Assembly: GCA_910588335.1 (NCBI GenBank)
Contig: CAJUQV010000012.1
Coordinates: forward strand, 22,205-86,204
From: an uncultured Ruminiclostridium sp.
GTDB taxonomy: Bacteria > Bacillota > Clostridia > Oscillospirales > Ruminococcaceae
Direction of reading: 5' to 3'
DNA: 64,000 nucleotides
Part shown: positions 18,534 to 27,476 of the stretch, in pieces
Layout of the letters: each line of letters starts with the position of its first letter
How positions within the stretch are numbered: the stretch's first letter is position 1
The notes under the pieces: generated by a model
Told to the model about the DNA's origin: nothing
Seen by the model: only the letters and a program-made list of their open reading frames with translations
The model's database searches: none
Translations under genes and position numbers: made by a program

Positions 18534-19097
18534 ATGATTTTTTTTCTCGTGCCGGCGGTGATATCCTTTGTGGCGCTTGCGGCGGAAATGATACTCCGCT
18601 CCGCTTATAAAATAAAAAATTTTGGAGCGGACAGATATTTTTTTGATTTTCACGGAAAGACGGTGCCGTTTGAGGATTTTGTTCCTCATACCGTGTCCGA
18701 TATTCTTATTTTTGTTCTCGCTTTTTCGGCATTGGGACTGATTTTATCGGCGGTAAGCATGCCTGTCGCGGGGTCGGTGTTTTGCGGAATCGTTTTTGCG
18801 TTTATTGTAATGTATTTGAAAAAGCATTTCTTTTTTAATCTTTTTTTGAAAGCAAAGGGAGAAAAGCTTCCGAAAAACAGACCCGATGTTGACGATAAAG
18901 CGATTTGCACGGAAGCGATAATAAACGGCGGTTACGGTAAGATTGAATTCTTTTATAAGGGTCGGGGATACACGCTTACCGCCATGTCGGCAAACGAAAC
19001 GGATATTGAGGCGGGAAAAGAGGTTACGATTGTGCATAAAGAGAAGGAAATATGTTGGGTTGAGAAAGTTGAGGAAGAGTTGGAGGAAACGGATTAG
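18534..19097 (+). CDS. NfeD-like small membrane protein
   Basis: This 187-residue protein has an N-terminal hydrophobic segment (about 1-22), two further membrane helices (about 58-78 and 82-100) and a C-terminal soluble domain of about 70 residues (GGYGKIEFFYKGRGYTLTAM through VTIVHKEKEICWVEKVEE). The last part resembles the OB-fold of NfeD-type proteins, which work with flotillins or membrane proteases, but the match is loose. Its stop codon lies inside the repeat element at 19094. No clear ribosome site precedes the ATG, so the start is uncertain. Confidence 0.7.
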   Translation: MIFFLVPAVISFVALAAEMILRSAYKIKNFGADRYFFDFHGKTVPFEDFVPHTVSDILIFVLAFSALGLILSAVSMPVAGSVFCGIVFAFIVMYLKKHFFFNLFLKAKGEKLPKNRPDVDDKAICTEAIINGGYGKIEFFYKGRGYTLTAMSANETDIEAGKEVTIVHKEKEICWVEKVEEELEETD

Positions 19098-19161
19098 GGC
19101 AATACCGCACAAAGATTGTCGTGAAGACGCGCAGCGCGGTCTTCGCGTGGTGTTGCTTTAA
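19094..19161. mobile_element. MITE-like element, internally deleted copy
   Basis: It starts TTAGGGCAATACCGCACAA, continues GATTGTCGTG-AAGACGCGCAG and ends GCGTGGTGTTGCTTTAA, keeping both ends of the 150-bp element at 11258 but only 68 bp in all. The TAG stop of the gene before it is part of the left end. Confidence 0.7.
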
Positions 19162-19162
19162 T

Positions 19163-19210
19163 ACTAATTGCAATTCAATCTATTGACTATAAATCGAATT
19201 GCAATTAGTA
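19163..19210. repeat. TACTAATTGC palindrome
   Basis: TACTAATTGCAATTC is the exact complement of GAATTGCAATTAGTA, with an 18-base centre. It abuts the deleted MITE copy. Confidence 0.75.
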
Positions 19211-19253
19211 TAAATAATTTTGGGAATATCCGAATTTATTGGGTTGATATAAT

Positions 19254-19304
19254 ATAATACCAATCTTTAATCAAGTCTGCAAATTGATTAAAGATTGGTA
19301 TTAT
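19254..19304. repeat. ATAATACCAATC palindrome downstream of gpsA
   Basis: ATAATACCAATCTTTAATCAA pairs exactly with TTGATTAAAGATTGGTATTAT over a 9-base loop. This is the cleanest member of the ATACCAAT-ended family. Lying between convergent genes, it may also act as a terminator, although there is no GC-rich stem. Confidence 0.8.
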
Positions 19305-19378
19305 ACTTTTTTATTTTTACTTATGATTGGGCAGCGGCGTTATTTTAAAGCGATAAATTGTTTTATCCGCAAGCGTCT

Positions 19379-20380
19379 CTAATTGTTCCAGAACCGCTCT
19401 CTTTCATTCTTTCCCGGCCGATTCATAAGACTTTTCACACTTTCTTCGGGATTTTCACCGTTGAAACAAACTCCGTAAAGCTTGTCCGTGATAGGCATGG
19501 GAACACCCTTGGCCTTGGCGAGATGGTGAACTATTTTGCAGCAGTTGTACCCCTCTACCGTTCCGACCTGCCGTATCGCTTCCTCAACGGGAACTCCCTT
19601 GCCTATAAGTATGCCTGCCCGATGGTTTCTTGAGTGTACGGAGGTGCAGGTCACAACAAGATCGCCTACTCCGGCAAGTCCCGTAAAGGTTTCCCAGCGT
19701 GCTCCCAGCGCTACTCCGAGCCTTGTTATCTCGGTAAGCCCCCTTGTCATGAGAGCGGCTAAGGTATTGTCTCCGAGTCCCATACCCTCAACTATTCCGC
19801 AGCATAAGGCAACGGGGTTTTTAAGAGCGGGAGCGGCTTCGCAGCCTATCACGTCCTCGTTTACATATATCCTGAAATTGGGGTTCATAAGCGTTTCCTG
19901 AATATATTCCGCCTTATCGGGACAGCCGCTTGCAACTACAACCGAAGTGGGAACTCCTCGTCCGATCTCCTCGGCGTGACAGGGACCGGCCATCACCACT
20001 ACGGGATTATCGGGGATTTCGTCGGAAATCACCTGAGAAAGCCTGTTAAAGGTGTTTTCCTCAAAGCCTTTGCCCACGTTAAGTATAACGCTTTCCGGAG
20101 AAACGTAATCCTTGACTCTTGAAATTCCGTCGCGAAGAAAGGCGGAGGGAATGGCGGAAATTATAATGTCGGCGCCCTTTACACAGGCGGGATCGGCGGT
20201 AAACCTTATGCTTTCCGGTATTTTTACCCCAGGAAGCAGCTTTTTCTGCTCCCTGTCTTTTGCAATCGTATCTATTTCGCTCTGATATTTTGACCAAGCT
20301 GTTACGCGGTGACCGTATGAATCCAGCATTACCGCCAAGGCGGCTCCGAAGCCGCAGCCCAATACCGTTATGTTTGCCAT
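19379..20380 (-). CDS. gpsA: Glycerol-3-phosphate dehydrogenase [NAD(P)+]
   Basis: GpsA reduces dihydroxyacetone phosphate to sn-glycerol 3-phosphate for phospholipid synthesis. The NAD(P)-binding turn is near the start (TVLGCGFGAALAVML). Substrate-domain motifs are VVMAGPCHAEEIGRG (about 128), the catalytic lysine in ALKNPVALCCGIVEGMG (about 187) and AGVGDLVVTCTSVHSRN (about 248). Length (333) is typical. It follows plsY on the same strand, and together they supply and acylate glycerol 3-phosphate. Confidence 0.96.
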   Translation of the reverse strand: MANITVLGCGFGAALAVMLDSYGHRVTAWSKYQSEIDTIAKDREQKKLLPGVKIPESIRFTADPACVKGADIIISAIPSAFLRDGISRVKDYVSPESVILNVGKGFEENTFNRLSQVISDEIPDNPVVVMAGPCHAEEIGRGVPTSVVVASGCPDKAEYIQETLMNPNFRIYVNEDVIGCEAAPALKNPVALCCGIVEGMGLGDNTLAALMTRGLTEITRLGVALGARWETFTGLAGVGDLVVTCTSVHSRNHRAGILIGKGVPVEEAIRQVGTVEGYNCCKIVHHLAKAKGVPMPITDKLYGVCFNGENPEESVKSLMNRPGKNERERFWNN

Positions 20381-20426
20381 TTTTCAAGCCTCCGTTTTAA
20401 TTAGAATCTATAAGCCTATAAGCAAA

Positions 20427-21110
20427 TCATTCTTTTTCTGCGTTTTTTGCATCATCCTTTTTTTCGCCGAGCTTCTTTTCCGTGTGATGAATAAGTCTCT
20501 TAATGTTCTCTCGGTGCATAAATATTATAAGGATGGCTATAAATCCGCTGCAAACAAAATTACCCCAAAAACAGGCGCTTTTCTCGATTATACCGAATAT
20601 CAGCACCGTAAAGGGATATAAGGCGGCGGCAATGCAGCTTCCCAGTGAAACGTATTTTGAAACGGCTACAATAAGACCGAATATACCCAAAAGTATCACC
20701 GCGGGAAGCCAGTCGATGGCCAACAGCACCGACACCGTTACCAGAACGCCCTTGCCTCCTTTAAATCCGTAATATACGGGAAACACATGCCCTAAAATCG
20801 CAGAAGCGCCGGAAGCGTACAGCGCCCATTCGTATCCGCTGCCTGCCGACCACGGGTCTATGTCAGCCAGAAGTCTGAAGCTTAAGCCGACAAAAACGAC
20901 GGACAAAACGCCCTTGGCAACATCACCCAACAGAACAAACAGCGCAGCCAGTTTTCCCTGTGTGCGGAGAGTATTGGTAAGACCCGCGTTTCCGCTTCCC
21001 AAAGTCCTTATATCATCACCGCTTTTGATTTTCGTTACAATAATCGCACTGTTTATCCCGCAGAGCAGATAAGGCAGCAATGCGGTTATAATAAAGCAAA
21101 TAATCAACAT
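20427..21110 (-). CDS. plsY: Glycerol-3-phosphate acyltransferase
   Basis: PlsY transfers acyl groups from acyl-phosphate to glycerol 3-phosphate at the inner membrane, the first step of phosphatidate synthesis. Family motifs are SGDDIRTLGSGNAGLTNTLR (about 28-47), GHVFPVYYGFKGGKGV (about 108-123) and several membrane helices. The start MLIICFIITALLPYLL at 21110 places the first helix correctly; an in-frame ATG 21 bases upstream would add MRKRESF. A Lys/Glu/Asp-rich tail of about 20 residues extends beyond the usual end. Confidence 0.95.
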   Translation of the reverse strand: MLIICFIITALLPYLLCGINSAIIVTKIKSGDDIRTLGSGNAGLTNTLRTQGKLAALFVLLGDVAKGVLSVVFVGLSFRLLADIDPWSAGSGYEWALYASGASAILGHVFPVYYGFKGGKGVLVTVSVLLAIDWLPAVILLGIFGLIVAVSKYVSLGSCIAAALYPFTVLIFGIIEKSACFWGNFVCSGFIAILIIFMHRENIKRLIHHTEKKLGEKKDDAKNAEKE

Positions 21111-21279
21111 AAAGCTTTCTCGCTTTCGCAAAAATTAAAACCTGTTTTCATAAGACCGGTAAGTGGGTTTTCAAATAAATTTTGTTGGGGACAGAGCTGT
21201 GCGGCATATCAAGAAATTTACCGCAGGCATAGGAAAAATTCGCCGAAAAGACGCGTGCGATATTTATATGGAGGAATTA

Positions 21280-22599
21280 TTACTCGTTTTCTCCGCGCTC
21301 GCGGATAATAAGTCTTATAGGCGTTCCGTCAAGACCGAAGGCTTCTCTTATCTGGTTTTCAATATATCTTTGGTAGGAAAAATGAAACAGGTCTTTTCTG
21401 TTGCAGAAGCAAACGAAGGTGGGCGGTTTAACGGAAGGCTGCGTAAGATAATACACCTTAAGTCTTTTGCCCTTGTCGGAGGGAGGCTGTACTCTCGCCG
21501 TTGCGTAGCTGAGCAGTTCGTTCAGTCTTCCGGTGGGTATACGTCTTGCGTTTTGCTCAACTGTGTAGTCGATCAGACCGAAAAGCTTGTCCGTGCGCTG
21601 ACCGGTCTTAGCCGAAATAAACACGAAGGGCGCGTAGGACATAAAACTGAAATCCACCTCAAGCTTTTTGGTGAATTCCTGCATGGTTTTACCGTCTTTT
21701 TCCACGGCGTCCCACTTATTTACGGCGACAACGCTTGCCTTCCCCTGTTCGTGGGCATATCCCGCTATTTTGCTGTCCTGCTCGGTAAATCCCTCTGTGG
21801 CGTCTATCATGATAACGCACACGTCGGCTCTGTCTATCGCCATATAGGCTCTCAGGACGCTGTATTTTTCCACATTGTCATTGACCTTTGATTTTCTTCG
21901 TATTCCCGCCGTGTCAATCAACAGATACTTTTTTCCGTTATAGGTCACCGGTGTGTCCACCGCGTCTCTTGTGGTTCCCGCTTTATCCGAGACTATAACG
22001 CGGTTTTCTCCCGCAATTTTATTTACCAGCGAAGATTTCCCCGCATTGGGTTTTCCGATAATCGCCACCTTTACGGTGTCGTCATCGGTTTCTTCTTCGG
22101 TAATATCTGGCATATTTTCAAAAACGGCGTCAAGCAGATCGCCCGTACCGTGACCGTGCACCGAGGAAACGGCTATGGGATCGCCTAATCCGAGATTGTA
22201 AAATTCGTATAGTTCGGAAGGATTTTCACCTAATCCGTCGCATTTATTTACACAAAGCACCACGGGTTTCCCGCTTTTGCGGAGCATTTGCGCCACATTC
22301 TGATCAGCGGCGGTCATTCCAGTTTTAATATCCGCTACGAATATGATAACGTCGGCGCTTTCTATTGCAAGCTGAGCCTGTTCCCTCATCTGGGACAGTA
22401 TAACGTCGCTGCTTTCGGGTTCGATGCCTCCGGTATCAACCAGCATAAACTCCCGATTCAGCCACTCACATTTGGAGTATATTCTGTCGCGGGTGACTCC
22501 GGGGGTATCGTCCACTATGCTCATGCGTTTTCCTATAAGCTTGTTGAAAAGCGTGGACTTTCCTACGTTGGGTCGTCCTACTATGGCTACTAACTTCAT
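21280..22599 (-). CDS. der: Ribosome assembly GTPase
   Basis: Der (EngA) is a double-GTPase that matures the 50S subunit. The two G domains show P-loops GRPNVGKS (residues 7-14) and GKPNAGKS (about 182-189), DTPG/DTAG switch motifs and NKCD/NKWD base-recognition motifs. A KH-like C-terminal domain follows from about 350. At 439 residues it is full length. It is transcribed toward plsY and gpsA, a neighbourhood common in Firmicutes. Confidence 0.97.
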   Translation of the reverse strand: MKLVAIVGRPNVGKSTLFNKLIGKRMSIVDDTPGVTRDRIYSKCEWLNREFMLVDTGGIEPESSDVILSQMREQAQLAIESADVIIFVADIKTGMTAADQNVAQMLRKSGKPVVLCVNKCDGLGENPSELYEFYNLGLGDPIAVSSVHGHGTGDLLDAVFENMPDITEEETDDDTVKVAIIGKPNAGKSSLVNKIAGENRVIVSDKAGTTRDAVDTPVTYNGKKYLLIDTAGIRRKSKVNDNVEKYSVLRAYMAIDRADVCVIMIDATEGFTEQDSKIAGYAHEQGKASVVAVNKWDAVEKDGKTMQEFTKKLEVDFSFMSYAPFVFISAKTGQRTDKLFGLIDYTVEQNARRIPTGRLNELLSYATARVQPPSDKGKRLKVYYLTQPSVKPPTFVCFCNRKDLFHFSYQRYIENQIREAFGLDGTPIRLIIRERGENE

Positions 22600-22761
22600 T
22601 TTTTTATTTCCGTTTCTTTTCTTTTCTTTTATCGGTATTATTATACTATAAAAATGGGTTTTATGTCAATGTTTATTAAAAAATTAAGCTTTGTTAATCC
22701 TATGGCAAAATCTGATTTATTTTCTTAACCGTCACGATCTTTTCTTTCTGTGCTTTTATAT

Positions 22762-22872
22762 TGATTTTAATTAAATATATTGTCAATAGATTGAATTAAA
22801 ATCACACCCGAAACACTATTTTTAAATTATTCAAAAATTTCATCTTGTCTATAGTATGATTTAAAAATAGTA
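22762..22872. repeat. Double-hairpin element with CACCCGAAAC linker (copy 3)
   Basis: Hairpin one pairs TGATTTTAATT with AATTAAAATCA (22762-22804). The linker CACCCGAAAC is at 22805-22814. Hairpin two pairs ACTATTTTTAAAT with ATTTAAAAATAGT (22815 to about 22872). The linker is identical to copies 1 and 2, while both stems differ. It fills the gap upstream of der. Confidence 0.8.
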
Positions 22873-22892
22873 TTAAGCGGTTATATAAAAAT

Positions 22893-22915
22893 AAGGGGCA
22901 GTCAAGCTACCCCTT
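22893..22915 (-). terminator. Terminator after rpmF
   Basis: On the minus strand AAGGGGTAG pairs with CTGCCCCTT around CTTGA and is followed by ATTTTTAT. It lies 14 bp past the rpmF stop. Confidence 0.8.
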
Positions 22916-22928
22916 CATTTTTAATAAC

Positions 22929-23120
22929 TTAAGCTTCGTGAGCAATAACTTCCCTGCCCTTATAATAACCGCAGTTGGGACAAACCTTATGAGGAGACTT
23001 CAACTCTCCGCAATTGGTGCAGCGGGAAAAAGCGGGTGCGTTTAATTTCCATACTTGTCCGCGTCTCTTATCGCGTCTTGCTCTTGATACTTTTCTCTTT
23101 GGAACTGCCATTGTTTGCAC
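22929..23120 (-). CDS. rpmF: 50S ribosomal protein L32
   Basis: This is a small basic large-subunit protein of 63 residues. It begins MAVPKRKVSRARRDKRRG (after an upstream in-frame MQT) and has the zinc ribbon CTNCGELKSPHKVCPNCG. Starting at the second ATG (23111) gives the usual N-terminus; a GGGAGG ribosome site ahead of it supports this or the slightly longer start. Confidence 0.96.
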   Translation of the reverse strand: MQTMAVPKRKVSRARRDKRRGQVWKLNAPAFSRCTNCGELKSPHKVCPNCGYYKGREVIAHEA

Positions 23121-23232
23121 CTCCCTCTATATTCAAAATAATTAACTCAGTTTAAAGCAAAATAACTGAATTTAAACACGAGAAACATTATAACACACCT
23201 GTCATCGTTTGTCAATACTTGTTGTCAAACTT

Positions 23233-23634
23233 TTACAGATATTTTTTTATAGATTCGGGAAGGGCATCTACGTCAGCCGAAATGGTAAATACAACGTTTG
23301 TGCTTTCACTGATCGCCGCTATCCTGTCAAACATTTCTCCGACCTTGTCGTAATCTCTGCCCACTATCCTGAGTACTCCGTCAACAAAGATATCGGTGCA
23401 GTCGTAATCGGAAGCGAGTATTCCCGCGATAAAGCCGTAAAGATCGTCGTAATCGGATATTTTAAAGTCCTCGATATTTATCAGGCGAATCTTGTGATAA
23501 ATGTCGATATTCAAAGAAGAACCGATTTGGATTGCAACCACGTTGCCCTTACTATCTTTTTCCGCCTTGTGGATCGCGTCGATTAAGATCTTGGTTTTGC
23601 CTGAACCTTTTTTGCCGGGTATAAGTCTGATCAT
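23233..23634 (-). CDS. Small P-loop protein of unknown function
   Basis: This 133-residue protein starts MIRLIPGKKGSGKTK, a Walker A motif at the very N-terminus, and has a Walker-B-like segment DCTDIFVDGVLRIVG (about 85-100). It is found in clostridial genomes as a short ATPase-like protein, but I cannot name its role. The ATG at 23634 is chosen because GGAGG lies about 8 bases ahead; a longer reading from 23661 has no ribosome site. Confidence 0.8.
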   Translation of the reverse strand: MIRLIPGKKGSGKTKILIDAIHKAEKDSKGNVVAIQIGSSLNIDIYHKIRLINIEDFKISDYDDLYGFIAGILASDYDCTDIFVDGVLRIVGRDYDKVGEMFDRIAAISESTNVVFTISADVDALPESIKKYL

Positions 23635-23768
23635 AGTGTTGTCCTCCGTATTTGACCGCAAGGCTTGTTTAAGTTTTAATTAAAGCAAACCCCACAATTT
23701 TTATTTTCGGGGCGACTATCCGAAAAACACGGCGATAAGCGCCCGAAATTACTTTAATCTGACGGTAA

Positions 23769-25106
23769 TCAGGAAAGCTTGGCTTCCAGCTCCGCCTTCT
23801 GCGCCTCGTATCCGGGCTTGCCCAATAGGGCGAACATGTTTTTCTTATAGCTCTCAACGCCGGGCTGATCAAAGGGGTTTACTCCCAGTAAATATCCCGA
23901 AATCGCACATGCCTTTTCAAAGAAATAAATCATATAACCAAGCTCGAACTCGTTAAGCTGCGGAACCTCAAGCACCATATTGGGAACTCCGCCTTCGGTG
24001 TGGGCTAAAACGGTGCCCTCAAAGGCTTTGCGGTTAACCACGGACATATTCTGTCCGGAAAGGAAGTTGAGCCCGTCGCCGTTTTCTGCGTCGTCCTTAA
24101 GGAAAAAGTCTTTTTGAGGCTTTTCAAACTGTACTACCGTCTCAAACAGTATCTTGGAACCGTCCTGAATGAACTGACCCAACGAGTGAAGATCGGTGGA
24201 GAAGGTGGCGGAGGTGGGGTAAATACCCTTTCCGTCCTTGCCCTCGCTTTCGCCGAAAAGCTGCTTGAACCATTCGTTCATCATGGCGAAGCTGTTTTCG
24301 TAGGCCACGAGCATTTCCGCTTTAAAGCCCTTGCGGTAAAGAATATTTCTCGCCGCCGCATATTTGTAGCAGTCGTTCTTTTCAATATCGGGATCGCAAA
24401 GCTCCTCCTGCGCCGCCTTTGCGCCGTTCATAAGCGCGTCGATATCGCAGCCGGCGCAGGCGATGGGAAGAAGTCCTACCGCCGTGAGCACACTGTATCT
24501 GCCGCCTACGTCGTCGGGAATAACAAACGTTTCATAGCCGTTTCTGTCGGAAAGCTCCTTAAGAGTGCCTCTCGCCTTGTCGGTAGTGGCGTATATCCTG
24601 CCCTTGGCTCCTTCGGCGCCGTATTTCTGCTCCAGCATTTCGCGGAACACTCTGAATGCCAACGCGGGTTCTGTAGTGGTGCCCGACTTGGAAATTACGT
24701 TTACGGAAAAATCTCTTCCCTCAACAAGGGAAATAACCTCGCTGAGATAAGTGGGGCTGATGGAATTTCCCACAAAGTATATTTCGGGGGTATCCTTTTT
24801 AAGAGAATTGTAAAGAGTTGACTTAAGAGCCTCGATAGCCGCCCTTGCGCCCAAATAAGAGCCGCCGATGCCTATGACTATAAGCACCTCGCTGTCCTTT
24901 TTGATCTTTTCCGCCGCCTTTTTGATACGCTCAAATTCCCCCTTGTCGTAATCGGAGGGGAGAGTTACCCAGCCGAGAAAATCATTGCCTAAGCCCGATT
25001 TTTCGACGAGGATTTTATGCGCCGCTTCAACTGCGGAAGAGATACCCTTGTATTCGTTTTCGCCCACAAACTGTTTTAAATATTTATCGTTCAGTTTAAC
25101 CGCCAT
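23769..25106 (-). CDS. pgi: Glucose-6-phosphate isomerase
   Basis: It interconverts glucose 6-phosphate and fructose 6-phosphate in glycolysis. The family signatures [16 protein letters not shown] (about 77), [14 protein letters not shown] (about 139) and the second signature region near [15 protein letters not shown] (about 410) are present, with the catalytic glutamate and lysine regions intact. Length (445) fits the short bacterial form of Firmicutes. It is a single gene with a ribosome site (AAAGGATG) ahead of the start. Confidence 0.97.
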   Translation of the reverse strand: MAVKLNDKYLKQFVGENEYKGISSAVEAAHKILVEKSGLGNDFLGWVTLPSDYDKGEFERIKKAAEKIKKDSEVLIVIGIGGSYLGARAAIEALKSTLYNSLKKDTPEIYFVGNSISPTYLSEVISLVEGRDFSVNVISKSGTTTEPALAFRVFREMLEQKYGAEGAKGRIYATTDKARGTLKELSDRNGYETFVIPDDVGGRYSVLTAVGLLPIACAGCDIDALMNGAKAAQEELCDPDIEKNDCYKYAAARNILYRKGFKAEMLVAYENSFAMMNEWFKQLFGESEGKDGKGIYPTSATFSTDLHSLGQFIQDGSKILFETVVQFEKPQKDFFLKDDAENGDGLNFLSGQNMSVVNRKAFEGTVLAHTEGGVPNMVLEVPQLNEFELGYMIYFFEKACAISGYLLGVNPFDQPGVESYKKNMFALLGKPGYEAQKAELEAKLS

Positions 25107-25365
25107 TTTTGACCGTCATCCTTTCTTTTTTGCTTATCGACTTAAAATCGCCCTCCCAAGCCGTTGTACGCGCAAATTTTTTATTGTTCGATTATTCTCA
25201 AAAACCCGCGCACGAATCCCGTGAGGACAAATTCTTGACAGTCGAGTAAAATTTTCTTATTTAATTATACCTTTTTTTAAAAATTTTTGCAAGATGTTTC
25301 CGGTGTTTAATATCATTTTAGCATTTTTTACAAATAATATGTGCTTTGTTTGTATATTTTTTATT

Positions 25366-26565
25366 TCAAAAGTCAAAAAGCCCTTTCCATACAAATTCAA
25401 AGCTTTTAAAAAACGTAAGCTTTTCCGAGCTTTCCTTGGCTGTAACTTTGGCTATAAACAATGTATCATCGTCAAGCAGCACTATTATCTTGCCCACACT
25501 GTCGCCGGAGGCAACGGGAGCCTTTACCGTTGGCTTTATATTGTACAGATAAGTTACCGATGAGCTTTTGCCCTTTGGTATAAGACAGCAAAGTCCCGAC
25601 TCCGCACAAACGGAGATCGTCCTTAAAACGCCCTCGTCCACGTTGATATCGGTCAGCTCTTCCGGATCAAATTCGGGAGAAAACAGTTCAAAGCCGTTAA
25701 AGCCGTAATCCAGCAGCGCTTCCGCAATTTCAAACCGTCCGTCGTCGGTTTCCGCCCCAAGCACCACCGCCACCAATTCCATGTCCCCCCGTTTAGCGGT
25801 GGCGGTAAAGCAGTAGCCCGCGTTGTCGGTTGTGCCGGTTTTCAATCCTGTAATACCGTCATACCCCAAAAGACGGTTGGTGTTGAGCAGCTGGGTTTCC
25901 CTGCCCGTGCCTTCGCGTACGTAAGTCAGCCTGGTCAGAAGAAATTCGTCGTAATAATCGTACTTTCTCAGCTCCGCCGCCATTTTCGCCACGTCGGAGG
26001 CGGAAGAAAAGTGGTTGTCGGCGTCAAGTCCGGTACAGTTGACAAAATGCGTATTGGCCATATCCAGCTCCGAAGCTCGTTTGTTCATTCTTTTGACAAA
26101 TTCATCCTCACTTCCGGCTATATGCTCACCGAGAGCCACGCAGGCATCGTTGGCGCTGCTTATTACCACCGAGCGGCAGATGTCGTAAACGCTCATTTGT
26201 TCCCCCTCGTTAAGCCATATCACTGACCCGTCCATGGAAAAAGCGTGATATGAAGCGACCACGGTATCCTCAAAACTTAGTCGCCCCGCTTTCATTTCTT
26301 CCGCCGCGATAAGGAGGGTCATTATTTTTGTTACGCTGGCTATGGGGAGCTTTTCATCGGGATTCTGTGAGTAAAGCACCTGTCCCGTTGCCGATTCGGT
26401 CAGCACCACAGATTTTGCTCTGAACGCAGCCCTTGACTCGTCTCTTCTTTTTTCTTCATTTGTCTGTGCGCTTACGTCCGTTACACCCGACATACATATA
26501 ATCGCCGCTGCCAGAGCTGCGGCAGCGGAAAAAAGTCTTGCGCCGATATCCTTGAAAGCTGTCAT
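25366..26565 (-). CDS. D-alanyl-D-alanine carboxypeptidase (DacF-like PBP)
   Basis: This serine peptidase trims pentapeptides of peptidoglycan. A signal peptide ends near residue 33 (SAQT). Penicillin-binding motifs are SVTK (in ASVTKIM, about 78), SAN (SSANDACVALG, about 136) and KTG (GLKTGTTDNAGY, about 240). The C-terminal PBP5-like beta domain (about 290-399) ends in FFKSFEFVWKGLFDF, which may sit at the membrane. It is a single transcription unit. Confidence 0.94.
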   Translation of the reverse strand: MTAFKDIGARLFSAAAALAAAIICMSGVTDVSAQTNEEKRRDESRAAFRAKSVVLTESATGQVLYSQNPDEKLPIASVTKIMTLLIAAEEMKAGRLSFEDTVVASYHAFSMDGSVIWLNEGEQMSVYDICRSVVISSANDACVALGEHIAGSEDEFVKRMNKRASELDMANTHFVNCTGLDADNHFSSASDVAKMAAELRKYDYYDEFLLTRLTYVREGTGRETQLLNTNRLLGYDGITGLKTGTTDNAGYCFTATAKRGDMELVAVVLGAETDDGRFEIAEALLDYGFNGFELFSPEFDPEELTDINVDEGVLRTISVCAESGLCCLIPKGKSSSVTYLYNIKPTVKAPVASGDSVGKIIVLLDDDTLFIAKVTAKESSEKLTFFKSFEFVWKGLFDF

Positions 26566-26664
26566 TTCCTTAATCTCCTTAAAATTGATATCTACCCATA
26601 ATTTATGTATAACAAGTCCTTTAAATGCGTAAGCTAATTGAAAAAAGAAAGGATAATTTCATAT

Positions 26665-27144
26665 ATGACAAGACCGAGATCTCCTTTGCTTAAGGAATTT
26701 ATAAAGCTTACTCTTCTTTTTCTTATGGGCGGAATGATATATTTTGCCATAGAAATAGCTTATAAGGGCGACAGTCACTTTTCGATGTTCATAACGGGAG
26801 GGGCGGCGTTTTTACTTATAGGCGGCATAAATTGTTACTTTGACCGTAATATGCCTCTTGTTTTTCAGATGCTGTGCAGCGCGGTAATAATAACCCTTCT
26901 GGAATTTATAAGCGGGGTTATAGTCAATTTGTGGCTTCATCTGAACGTCTGGGATTACAGCAGTATTCCGCTTAACATCATGGGACAAATCTGCCCTCGG
27001 TTTTTCTTTATCTGGTTTTTTATTTCACTGGCGGGAATTTTTCTGGACGATTTTTTCAGATGCCGTATGTTCGGCGAAAAAATGCCGAAGTACGCTTTGT
27101 TTAGGAGAAAAAGAGGAAGAGAAAGGGTTAAGATTGATATTTAA
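26665..27144 (+). CDS. Membrane protein of the CmpB-type putative ABC transporter family
   Basis: This 159-residue protein has four predicted membrane helices (starting about 13, 40, 66 and 107). The sequence GGINCYFDRNMPLVFQM and the end IMGQICPRFFFIWFFIS resemble the small clostridial family named as a putative type IV ABC transporter subunit (CmpB). That name is a database label without a proven function. ATG 26665 is chosen because GAAAGGA precedes it. The stop codon lies inside the MITE copy at 27141. Confidence 0.7.
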   Translation: MTRPRSPLLKEFIKLTLLFLMGGMIYFAIEIAYKGDSHFSMFITGGAAFLLIGGINCYFDRNMPLVFQMLCSAVIITLLEFISGVIVNLWLHLNVWDYSSIPLNIMGQICPRFFFIWFFISLAGIFLDDFFRCRMFGEKMPKYALFRRKRGRERVKIDI

Positions 27145-27292
27145 GGCAACACCGCGCATACGCTTGCATCTTTTCCGTCATTTTTGCCCAAAACTCCTTG
27201 AAATACTCCGGTATTCCTGCGTCGTTTTGGACAACCTGACGAAAAAGCTGACTGCGCGTCTGCACGACAATCTTTGTGCGGTATTGCCTTAA
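27141..27292. mobile_element. MITE-like element, full copy in opposite orientation
   Basis: This 152-bp element runs from TTAAGGCAACACCGCGCA to GTGCGGTATTGCCTTAA and is the reverse complement, with scattered changes, of the copy at 11258. Its first bases provide the TAA stop of the preceding gene, which shows that it inserted at the very end of that frame or replaced the original stop. Confidence 0.75.
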
Positions 27293-27328
27293 GAGTAGTC
27301 GGGGAGAGCATAAAATAAATCTGATAAA

Positions 27329-27360
27329 AAATCGGCTGTTGGTTAATACAGCCGATTTTA
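27329..27360 (+). terminator. Terminator ahead of the symporter promoter
   Basis: AAATCGGCTGT pairs with ACAGCCGATTT across TGGTTAAT and is followed by TATTG. It separates the membrane-protein gene and the MITE from the promoter at 27376. Confidence 0.7.
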
Positions 27361-27375
27361 TTGTATCATTATATC

Positions 27376-27404
27376 TTGACAAACCTCTTTTTTTGTAGTA
27401 AAAT
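27376..27404 (+). promoter_or_regulatory. Sigma-A promoter for symporter-ligase unit
   Basis: A perfect TTGACA at 27376-27381 and TAAAAT at 27399-27404 are separated by 17 bases. This predicts a strong promoter for the two genes that follow. Confidence 0.75.
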
Positions 27405-27476
27405 ATATAAAGCGTCAATCAATTTAGCGATTTAAAGTCGCGCCATTTTAAATAACAAAAGAGAGGGCCTCTTAAA

